Assembly: GCA_037349315.1 (NCBI GenBank)
Contig: JBAIAC010000003.1
Span: forward strand, 9,548,501 to 9,612,500
Source: Chelydra serpentina
Lineage: Eukaryota; Chordata; Testudines; Chelydridae
Direction: 5' to 3'
DNA: 64,000 nucleotides
Shown here: one piece after another, positions 47,822 to 56,414 of the stretch
How positions within the stretch are numbered: position 1 is the stretch's first letter
How the letters are laid out: each line of letters starts with the position of its first letter
Notes under the pieces: model-generated
Told to the model about the DNA's origin: nothing
Databases searched by the model: none
The model's input: the letters and a program-made list of their open reading frames with translations, nothing else
Made by a program: the position numbers and the translations under genes

Positions 47822-49510
47822 CTATTCAGTGTCTACTCGGCGCTTCTTGGCTTGTCTCTTGTATTCATTAAATGGAGGATCTCTTGTCACTGTCCAGCAA
47901 TAGTCTGCAAGCATTGATAGGCTCCATTTGCCCTGATAGCGTTTCTCCATTGTTGCAATGTCCTGGTGAAATCGCTCGCCGTGCTCGTCGCTCACTGCTC
48001 CGCAGTTCGGTGGAAAAAAATCTAGATGAGAGTGCAAAAAATGTATCTTTAGTGACATGTTGCAACCAAGGCTTTTGTATGCCTTGAGGAGGTTTTCCAC
48101 CAACAACCTGTAGTTGTCTGCCTTGTTGTTTCCGAGAAAATTTATTGCCACTAACTGGAAGGCTTTCCATGCCTTTTATTCCTTGCCACGCAGTGCATGG
48201 TCAAATGCATCACCTCGAAGAAGTTCACAAATCTGAGGACCAACAAAGACACCTTCCTTTATCTTAGCTTCACTTAACCTTGGACATTTTCCATGGAGGT
48301 ACTTGAAAGCTGCTTGTGTTTTGTCAATGGCCTTGACAAAGTTCTTCATCAGATCCAGCTTGATGTGTAAGGGTGGTAACAAAATCTTCCTTGATTCAAC
48401 AAGTGGTGGATGCTGAACACTTTTCCTCCCAGGCTCCAATGACTGTCGGAGTGGCCAATCTTTCTTGATGTAGTGGGAATCTCTTGCACGACTATCCCAT
48501 TCGCAGAGAAAACAGCAGTACTTTGTGTATCCAGTCTGCAGACCAAACAAGAGAGCAACAACCTTCAAATCGCCACAAAGCTGCCACTGATGTTGGTCAT
48601 AGTTTATGCACCTCAAAAGTTGTTTCATGTTGTCATAGGTTTCCTTTATATGGATTGCATGACCAACTGGAATTGATGGCAAAACATTGCCATTATGCAG
48701 TAAAACAGCTTTAAGACTCGTCTTCGATGAATCAATGAACAGTCTCCACTCATCTGAATCGTGAACGATGTTGAGGGCTGCCATCACACCATCGATGTTG
48801 TTGCAGGCTACAAGATCACCTTCCATGAAGAAGAATGGGACAAGATCCTTTTGACGGTCACGGAACATGGAAACCCTAACATCACCTGCCAGGAGATTCC
48901 ACTGCTGTAGTCTGGAGCCCAAAAGCTCTGCCTTACTCTTGGGTAGTTCCAAATCCCTGACAAGGTCATTCAGTTCACCTTGTGTTATGAGGTGTGGTTC
49001 AGAGGAGGAGGATGGGAGAAAATGTGGGTCCTGTGACACTGATGGTTCAGGACCAGAAGTTTCATCCTCTTCCTCATCTGACTCAAGTGAGAATGATTCT
49101 GGTGCATCAGGAACCGGCAGTCCTTCTCCGTGGGGTACTGGGCGTATAGCTGATGGAATGTTTGGATAATGCACAGTCCACTTTTTCTTCTTTGACACAC
49201 CTTTCCCAACTGGAGGCACCATGCAGAAGTAACAATTGCTGGTATGATCTGTTGGCTCTCTCCAAATCATTGGCACTGCAAAAGGCATAGATTTCCTTTT
49301 CCTGTTCAACCACTGGCGAAGATTTGTTGCACAAGTGTTGCAGCATATGTGTGGGGCCCACCTCTTGTCCTGAGCTCCAATTTTGCAGCCAAAAGAAAGG
49401 TGATAGGCTTTCTTAACCATAGTGGTTATACTGCGCTTTTGTGATGCAAAAGTCACTTCACCACAAACATAGCAGAAGTTATCTGCACTGTTCACACAAG
49501 TACAAGGCAT
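47822..49510 (-). pseudogene. Transposon protein: ZAD-like zinc finger plus putative DDE core
   Basis: A frame of 562 codons with a single TAA (48178-48176, after LRGKE); the rest continues in the same frame to a stop at 47822. Residues 13-60 have C-x2-C (FCYVCG) and C-x2-C (CNTC) spaced like a ZAD (zinc-finger-associated) domain. A second C-x2-C (NCYFC) is near 93-96, and an acidic stretch lies at 140-155. Candidate catalytic acids are D260 (LFIDSSK), D314 (GDLKV) and E512 (HGERFHQDI). A CCFLCEWDSRA cysteine motif (332-336) follows D314, which fits the zinc insertion seen in some transposases. I know similar 'uncharacterised protein' sequences from insects and cnidarians. The catalytic assignment is an inference. 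An AATAAA lies 43 bases after the final stop. Confidence 0.75.
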
Positions 49511-50023
49511 CTCTGCTCACTTTGGCTAAACAGAAATGTGTCCCTTTGCAAAATCAAACACTGACAAATAAGAGAGCACGACACTGTATGATTTCTAGAG
49601 CTGATATAGGGCAATTTGGTCAGCAGAGTGATGTAAGCTTCGTTATGATTGCATCATCCATGACTTCTAGGAATAACATGATGCAATTCATATCATGTAT
49701 GACGCAATACCAGCTTCAGATTGCATCCTTCATTGTTTTGCCTAAAAAGCAAGTACTGTCCAAACCCAGTCATAGATTTATTCATAGATCCAGTCAAAGA
49801 TGTATTTTAGTCATTTCTGGTTTAAATTGAGATCCCTTCCCTTTATAACTCACTTATCCTCCGCCATTCCCAAGTCAAGGGTCGTATATACTGACCCAAT
49901 AGCATGTCTTGAAAACTAGAGCCCATCAACAATTTTAAGCATCATTTTCGTTCTCAGTGACCCAGAATTAGTAAAGTTTGACTACATTTATTTCAGAAGC
50001 ATTTTGGCTGTAGAGCAGTGTAA

Positions 50024-50324
50024 TCGTCCAGACCTGCAACACTATGTGGTCCCACCAGTCTGTGCTTGTTTCCCAGGCCCAGAATCGGCATTCCATGGCA
50101 TGAACCTGCCCCATTACCACCATGATGTCCACCTTGTGGGGGGGGGGCCTTCTTTGAGAGAGGTCTGTGTCCATGTCCTCATCACTGTCCTCACCGCGCT
50201 GCTGTCGCCTCCTCGCCTGCTGTAGCTGTAGCAGCTCCTGGGTCTCATTCTCCATATACTCCTGGACAATGCACATGGTGTTCATAACGGCAATAACAGC
50301 CGCGGTGATCTGATCGTGCTCCAT
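50024..50324 (-). pseudogene. Harbinger transposase, N-terminal part
   Basis: The ATG at 50324 starts MEHDQITAAVIAVMNTM. It is 20 bases after a splice-acceptor-like CTTGCAG (minus strand, near 50345). It continues through a Gln-rich segment (ELLQLQQARRRQQRG), an acidic run (EDSDEDMDTD) and HAMECRFWAWETSTDWWDHI, a motif typical of turtle Harbinger transposases. The frame then enters the inserted transposon. The remaining transposase lies at 46702-47476. Confidence 0.78.
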
Positions 50325-50583
50325 GCTTTCCCTGGTATGGCGTCTGCAAGACAGCAGAGTGTCAGCGGAAGCGGCGGGTGGATAACAATGGTGCCAGCAA
50401 TATGGCGCCCGCATGAAAAAAGGCACGAAAGGATTTTTTGCTCCCCACTCAGTTGCTTTCACGGAGGGAGTGGGGAGCAAGGGGTAGGCTGGCAGCATAC
50501 TGTGCAGTATGCTTGCTAGCCGTCATCTCCTGGGTGCTTGGCAGCAGACGGTACAGTATGATTGCTAGGTGTCATCATCTCCT

Positions 50584-50690
50584 GGACCCCTCAAGGATTG
50601 AACTCACAACCCTGGGTTTAGCAGGCCAATGCTCAAACCGCTGAGCTAGCCCCCTGCCCGTGTTCCAGGCAGTACTGAATCTCTATTAAA
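50584..50690 (-). repeat. tRNA-like SINE head, copy 1
   Basis: On the minus strand: ATAGAGATTCAGTACTGCC, ACACGGGCAGGGGGCTAGCT, CAGCGGTTTGAGCATTGGC, CTGCTAAACCCAGGGTTGTG, AGTTCAATCCTTGAGGGG. It has the A-box-like and B-box-like elements of the Cry I SINE head at 7895-8066 but no CR1-like tail. It is followed by Harbinger sequence, so it is part of that element's 5' region. Confidence 0.75.
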
Positions 50691-50867
50691 CAAAACATAA
50701 AAAAGGGAATGATCACAGTCACTCCCATTTATGTCCAGGCACCCCGGCCGACCACGGCCGGCCAGGAGCACACAGGGGACAACGATTACCGGTCATACTG
50801 CACTGTCTGCTGCCAGAAAGCAAGGAGCTGCTATTGTGTAGTCCCGCAACTACCAGCCTCAGGCAGA

Positions 50868-50975
50868 AGGGCCCCCTGAAGGGCTGAACTCACAACCCCG
50901 GGTTTAGCAGACCAACGCTCAGACCGCTGAGCTATCCCTCTGCCCGTGTTACAGTGGGACCGAATCTCCACTAGA
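50868..50975 (-). repeat. tRNA-like SINE head, copy 2
   Basis: It aligns with 50584-50690 over its full length: GGAGATTCGGTCCCACTG, ACACGGGCAGAGGGATAGCT, CAGCGGTCTGAGCGTTGGTC, TGCTAAACCCGGGGTTGTG, AGTTCAGCCCTTCAGGGGG. The copies are about 284 bases apart. The shared flanks (AGATTC.GT..., ACACGGGCAG) show that the duplicated unit is longer than the tRNA-like part. The CTGCTAA loop recalls tRNA-Ser(GCT), but the folding arms are poor, so it is not a functional tRNA gene. Confidence 0.75.
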
Positions 50976-51410
50976 CAAAATGTCCAAGCGCATGCTGGAG
51001 ATGTATGGTGATTGCGAGCTGAGCAGGCTCCATGCTTGCCGTGGTATGGCGTCTGCATGTGAAAGCCCGGAAAAAGGTGCGAAAAAGGTTGCTTTCACGG
51101 AGGGAGGGGAGATGGCTTGACGACATGTTCCCAGAACCACCAGCGACAATGTTTTCTGCCCCATCAGGCATTGGGATCGCAACCCAGAATTCCAATGGGT
51201 GGCGGAGACTGCAGGAACTGTGGGATAGCTACCCACAATGCAATGCTCTGAAAATTGACGCTAGCCCTGATACTGTGGATGCAGTCCGTCGACTTAATGG
51301 CCTTAATGGTCTTTAGTGGGGACACACACAATCGATTCCATAAAATCGGGTTTTAAAATATCGACTTCTATAATTCCGACCTAATTTCATAGCGTAGACT
51401 GCTGACACCA

Positions 51411-51789
51411 ATTAAAGGCTCCCTGAGACCTTTCTAAACCCTCCCCTGTTGAGAGGAAAGAGAGGAGAGAGAAAGTCAGGCTGCTTCTAGGCAGGTGGCA
51501 GCAGAGGGGAGGCTGTGTTCCTTCCCATAGGGGGGAAACAAATCATCCCCAAACACCGGCTGAGGTAGAGACTGACTGCCCCTGTGCAGCCAAGAGGGGT
51601 TTCTTTACCTCAGGTCTGTCTCACCAAGGGACAAACTGCTGAGGCTGGTGAGACAGAGAAGCTGCCTTGCCACACTATAAAAGAGGGAATTACTGGCTAG
51701 TCGTTAGTACTGCTGAAAAGTATCTTTGGGTTACAACAGACCACACATTGAATATGGGTCAATGACATGTTTTAGTTGTGAAAAAAGAG
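51411..51789. other. No recognisable feature
   Basis: Unassigned sequence between the Harbinger end and the CR1 that starts near 51790. No motif could be named. Confidence 0.4.
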
Positions 51790-52565
51790 TAATATAATTC
51801 TGGGGTGTATTAACAGGAGTGTTGTATGTAATACATGGGAGGTAATTGTCCAGCTCTACTCAGCACTGGAGAGGCCTCAGCAGGAGTGCTGTGTTCAATT
51901 CTGGGTGCCACACTTTAGGAAAGATGTGGACAAACTGAAGAGAACAGAGCAGAGCAATAAAAATGAGAAAAGGTTTAGAAACCCTGACCTAGAGGCAGTG
52001 GTGTAGCCAGGTTTAGAGCACAGGGGGAGCGGCGGCGCTATAAAAAGGCGTCTCCCCCTCCCCCTGTACTCACCCCGGCGCTTTAAAGGGCCCGAGGCTC
52101 CAGCCGCTGCGGAGCCCCGGGCCTTTTAAATCCCCGCCCGAGCCCGGCTCGGGCTGGGGGTGGGAGCGCTTTAAAGGGCCCGTGGCTCACGCAGCAGCAG
52201 GAGCCGCCGGCCTTTTAAAGTGCCCCCCCCACAGACCGGGTCCGGCAGCAGGGCTTGCGGGGGTGGGGGGGGCTTTAAAAGGCCAGTGGCTCCTGCTGCT
52301 GTGGGGAGCCCTTTAAAGCGCCCCCGAGCCTGGCTCCCGCAGCGGGGCTCGGGCGGCACCTTAGCGCCGCTTCTCCTCACAGGGGGAGCAGCCGCTCCCC
52401 CTGCTCCCCCCCTGGCTACGCTACTGCCTAGTAAGGTTACAGAAATGGGGCATGTTTAGTCTTGAGAAAGAAGACTGAGGGGTGCCTGATAATAGTCTTC
52501 AAATATGTTAAGAGCTGCCATAAAAAAGATGGGACATCCATTGTTCTCATGTCCACTGAAGGTGG
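51790..52565 (+). mobile_element. CR1 LINE, first part, with inserted MITE
   Basis: CR1 ORF2 C-terminal sequence: TCTGGGGTGTATTAACAGG, CAGCAGGAGTGCTGTGTTC, AATTCTGGGTGCCACACTTT, GAGCAATAAAAATGAGAAAA. After the MITE (51996-52426) it goes on with TTTAGTCTTGAGAAAGAAGA and CTGATAATAGTCTTCAAATA. The RTE-type LINE at 52577 interrupts it; the rest is at 55761-56022. Stops and indels are frequent, so this is an old copy. Confidence 0.82.
51996..52426. mobile_element. GC-rich hAT-type MITE, second copy
   Basis: It starts CAGTGGTGTAGCCAGG and ends CCTGGCTACGCTACTG, the same ends as the MITE at 41937. The 431 bp inside has repeated TTTAAAGGGCCCG / CGGCCTTTTAAAG blocks that pair with each other. Flanks are CCTAGAGG (51988-51995) and CCTAGTAA (52427-52434), an 8 bp duplication that has since diverged at three bases. 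The host CR1 frame resumes after it. Confidence 0.87.
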
Positions 52566-52576
52566 GAGAAAAAAAT

Positions 52577-55500
52577 CACCTGGATCACCTGGATCAATTG
52601 GACTTCAGCTGTCGTTAAGACTGCGCCGATCACAACACGTCTGCCATTCTTCTCGCACTCTTGACTTTCTTCTCCACGTTCTTCCGAAACGTTTAACGAT
52701 GTTATCTTCCCATCTTCTTGGAGGCCGACCGGGAGGGTCTTTTCTGTTCTTGCGGGTACCACTCAGCAATGATTGCGGTCCACCTGTTATCCGTGAGCCG
52801 TGCTGTGTGGCCCGCCCATCGCATCTTGTTATGTCTGCTTTCCACGACAATATCTTTCACACCGCTGCGTTCTCTGATTATTTCATTTGGTATACGATCC
52901 AGAAGGGAGATTCCCAACATAGCTCGTTCCATTGCCCTTTCAGCTACCAACAGCCGTTGCTCTTCTCTCTTCGTCAGTGCCCACGTTTCACTGCCATACA
53001 GCATGGCTGGCAGCACTGCTGAACTGAAAATATTTTTACGTGTGGTCTTGTCAATTTTTCCTTTGAGGACGTCCTTGATGGAATTAAACGCACACCATCC
53101 TGCCCGAATCCTTCGAGAGTTCTCCATTTAGGTTTTAGCGCGTATTAACTTCTTGGCCCAAATATATGTACTGTTCCACTTCTTCGATGTCTTCTCCTGT
53201 TACCGTTATTCGGGCTTTTCGTAAGACGTCTGATCGCATATATTTCATTTTACAGCGGTTCATTTTCAGGCCGACCTGACTACTTTTCTTGTCGAGTCTT
53301 CGTAGCATGCTCTGCAGTTGGTTGGTGCTTTCGGCAATTAGTACAATGTCGTCTGCAAATCTGAGATGAGATAATCTCTCTCCGTTTATGTTGACACCAC
53401 TCCTCCAATTGATCTTGTTCATAACCATTTCGAGGCAGGTGGTGAATAGTTTCGGTGAAATTGTATCTCCTTGCTTTACGCCTTTCTCGATTTGGGATGC
53501 GGAGAGGAGTTTCAAGGTGTGTAATGTCTGTTGTACATCCAGTATTCGCTTCCTTCAACAAAATAATGTACTGCTTGTTAATGCCCTGCTCTGCGAGCAC
53601 CTTTAATATTGCGTTAAACTCAACACTATCGAAGGCCTTTTCATAGTCGACAAAAGCAATGCACAGCGGGATTTTTTTATTCCCTCGCTCTTTCTAGGAG
53701 CTGGCTAAGGGTAAATATATGGTCGATTGTACTGAAATTTCTTCTAAACCCTGCCTGCTCTCTCGGCTGTTGTTCATCCAGACTCTGTGAAAGTCGATTC
53801 GTTATCACCTTTGTAAGAAGCTTGTAGATATGAGAGAGCAGGCATATAGGGTGGTAGTTCTTAAGATTTTCTCGATCACCCTTCTTGTGCAGCAAGATGG
53901 TATTCGACTCCTTCCAGCTTGATGGTATTTTTCCTTCTTCAAGATATCGACTGAATCTTAAAGTGAGGGCCTTCCAAAGTTTTTCGCCTCCTGCATAAAT
54001 CATTTCTGACATTATTCCATCTTTGCCTGGAGCTTTTCCCTTCTTCATCTGGTGTAGTGCGCTTCGGACTTCGCTGACGATTATTGGGGGGACGTGTTCT
54101 TCTGACTCTTCGAGGGTTAGGAGGGGAACGTTGATTCTTGATTTGAAAAGTTCTGTATAGAAGTCCTTGCAGACCTCCTCCATCCCTGCTCTGTCGATTA
54201 CTGTCTCTCCATCCTTGTTCTTCAATGCTGTTACGCTCAATTTATACTGCGTCAATTCCCGCTTGCATGTCCTGAGGCTCTTGCATGATTCAGCTGTTTT
54301 AAGGAGCTTTTCTTTCCGGAAGTTCTCAAAGTCATCCTTCAGTTTTCGCCATATAAGCTTGCACAGAATGGAGTACTCGAGGTTGTTATCCGAGCTCCTT
54401 TTCATGTTTCTCCGCTTCTCCAACAAGCTTTTCGTTTCATTCAAGATTCTTCCCTTCGCCGCCTTCAGCTTTTTAATTTCAGCTGCTTTTATGCAATATC
54501 TCAACTTGTCAGCAAAGATACTATAGTCCTCATCACACTTTTCCATCTGGCTCCAGTCAAACCCAGAAATCGCTTTTTTCAGCTTTGCTTCATCGAATGT
54601 CTTCGGCTGCTGTTTCCTGTTTGCGATCTGTAACGCCTTCTTTTCCACCACTTCGTCGAAAATCAACTTTGCTCTAAGTAGGCAATGGTCACTGCCGGTG
54701 TTGAATGGCTGCACCACAGAGACGTCTTGAACGAAGCGCCTTTTATTGACTAAAATATAGTCGATTTAATTCTTACTCTTCGCGTTTGGTGCGATCCATT
54801 TCCACCTTCTTGAGATCTTCTTTTTGTACCAGGTGTTTGCCATGTACAGTTCTTTCATTTCTGCCATCGCTACCAGCCTCTCTCCTCTTTCATTCCTTTC
54901 ACCGCTGCCGTATCTCCCTATGAACTTTTCGCCAGCTTTCCCTCGCCCGACCTTGGCGTTGAAATCTCCCATCGTGACAGTGTAAGTGGACTTTTGCGCG
55001 AGAGCTCTTTCAAGCTCTTGGTAGAATTCTTCCACTTCTTCGTCCTCACTTGCACTTGTGGGAGCGTAGGCCTGGATGACCTTGAGGGTAGCTTTTGACT
55101 CCATCTGAAGATGCAGAACACCGATACGTGATGATGTTAGCTGGCATGATATAACTTTCGAAGACCAATCTTTATTGACAATAAATCCAACTCCTCCAAC
55201 ATTTCTAGCGCCATCTCCTTTTCCGAGACTCACAGCACTTCCATCCTTCCAGTTGACTTCCAACTCCTTCTTTCGTCGGGTTTCGCAGACACCAAGAATA
55301 TCGCATTTTATCCTTTTCTTCTCCTCCATCAGATGGTTTAAAGTTTCCTCCTTTGCCAGTGACCTACAATTGTAAGTACACACAGCGAGGTTTGTCCTTT
55401 TCCATGTTGGCCAAGCACCTGACATTTTTAGCAACCTCTTGTCACTCAATTTCCGCTCCGCCACCGTAGAACGTGCATTTACTCATGTTGTTTTAGCCAT

Positions 55501-55749
55501 TAACGTCAAGCCATCCCACTGGCTAGGTGGGCAGGCATGCGTACCTCCTCAAGCTTAGCTAGCCTTCAACCTCTAAGGAGAAGAAAAAGCGCTCTTTCCT
55601 CTGAGAGAGCAACCCTCCTCCCTGGATTGGATAGTCCGACACCTTTGTAGCATGGTAAAACCTATCAGGGCATACTCCCCGCTACCATAGCTGTCAGACG
55701 GCCAGGGTCACTGCTGCACCACGTTGAGGCGCTGAGGTAGGATTCTGCA
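52577..55749 (-). mobile_element. RTE-type LINE, near full length (3.17 kb)
   Basis: The minus-strand element is flanked by exact 11 bp duplications, GAGAAAAAAAT (52566-52576 and 55750-55760). Its 3' end (52577-52598) consists of tandem TGATCCAGG units, the short-repeat tail typical of RTE LINEs. A single long ORF with endonuclease and RT, about 285 bp of 5' UTR and a very short 3' UTR also fit RTE. It sits inside an older CR1, whose sequence continues on both sides. Confidence 0.9.
52702..55464 (-). pseudogene. RTE-type endonuclease-reverse transcriptase
   Basis: The endonuclease is at 55464-54766: VCTYNCRSL, CDILGVCETRR, GGVGFIVNKDW, AYAPTSASEDEE and TMGDFNAKVGRG. A TAA at about 54766 (KSKN-stop-IDYIL, replacing a CAA) interrupts it. 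GSDHCLLRAKL and the RT follow: KGKAPGKDGIMSEMI, LLHKKGDRENLKNYHPICLL, EQAGFRRNFSTIDHIF (to 53677); then, after a stop and frame changes, FVDYEKAFDSVEF, VKQGDTISPKLF and RFADDIVLIAES (53515-53135). The C-terminal part has SETWALTKREEQRLLVAERA and MRWAGHTARLTDNRW (53127-52702). Catalytic residues of both domains are intact; only nonsense codons and frameshifts disable it. Confidence 0.88.
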
Positions 55750-55760
55750 GAGAAAAAAAT

Positions 55761-56022
55761 AATCAGCTTAATCTGCAGCAAGGGACATTTAGGTTAAGTT
55801 ATTAGGGAAAACTTTTTTTAAAAATTAGAAGGATAATTAAGCTCTGGAACAGGCTTTGAAGGAGGCTTGGGGAATCGTCATTGTTGTAGGTTTTTAAGAA
55901 CAGGTTGGACAAACACCTGTGAGGGCTGGTCTAAGTTTATTTGGTCCTGTATCTGCTCAGAGGGCTGGACTTAATGACCTCTTAAGGTTCCTTCCAGCCC
56001 CACATGTCTATGATTGTGTGAA
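55761..56022 (+). mobile_element. CR1 LINE, 3' end (continued)
   Basis: It continues the CR1 from 52565: CTTAATCTGCAGCAAGGG, GGTTTTTAAGAACAGGTTGG, ACAAACACCTGTGAGGG and GGGCTGGACTTAATGACCTC, ending CTTCCAGCCCCACATGTC then TATGATTG. The position in the CR1 consensus follows on exactly from the left part. Confidence 0.83.
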
Positions 56023-56414
56023 AGTACTGTCATGGATCAAGAGCGACCAGGGGAGCGGAGCGGACAGGGGGCTGCAGACAGGGGAGTTTGAGAGGGAGAG
56101 CAAGAGATCCCGTGGCTGAACAGGCTACCAGGTGAGAGCGAGTACTAGCTGTTGGTGGGAGTGGGTGTGTTTGACTGTTTGAATTTAAATTTTGATTCTG
56201 ATTTCAGGTGATTTCAGTTTCAGCTGTTGTGGCAGTTGGGACTGAGTGCCTGACCCTGCTCCCTTGATTGGCTTTGATTAGCCTTCCCCAGTGTGACTCA
56301 CGAGGGGGTAGGACTGACCTAGGCAAGCAAGCTTTAAAAACCAGAGGCAGAGCGACCAGGGGAGCCGAGCAGACAGGGGAGTTTGAGAGGGAGTTTGACA
56401 GAGGGAGGCCTACG

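Larger units (their letters stand above)
47477..50020 (-). mobile_element. DNA transposon with CACTG ends, CMC-like, inserted in Harbinger
   Basis: The 2,544 bp element starts CACTGGTCTACA on the plus strand, and its other end reads CACTGCTCTACA on the minus strand. The inverted similarity goes on inward (TGCTTCAGAGATAAAATGT against TGCTTCTGAAATAAATGT) after a gap of about 11 bases. TAA lies on both sides (47474-47476 and 50021-50023). Removing the insert and one TAA rejoins the Harbinger coding sequence cleanly. CACTR ends with a 3 bp duplication point to the CACTA/Mirage/Chapaev (CMC) group; TWA-type 3 bp duplications suggest Chapaev-3. The superfamily is an inference; the insertion boundaries are directly visible. 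Confidence 0.88.
50341..51410 (-). mobile_element. Harbinger 5' non-coding region with intron
   Basis: Minus-strand upstream part of the Harbinger element. It has two diverged copies of a block containing CTCCCTCCGTGAAAGCAAC (near 50465 and 51100) and GACGCCATACCA (near 50338 and 51048). It also has two tRNA-like modules, listed separately. The outer end is near TCGGAATTATAGAAGTCGAT and ...TCAGCAGTCTACGCTATGAA at 51410. No target duplication was found because the left end is truncated. Confidence 0.6.

Noticed and set aside
50868..50975. Functional tRNA-Ser gene
   Set aside because: Only A/B-box-like segments and a CTGCTAA loop fit; acceptor and other stems do not pair well, and near copies sit in SINE and transposon contexts.
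55465..55749. Self-cleaving (HDV-like or hammerhead) ribozyme at the 5' end of the RTE-type LINE
   Set aside because: I looked for the usual core motifs and could not fold a convincing ribozyme by eye.
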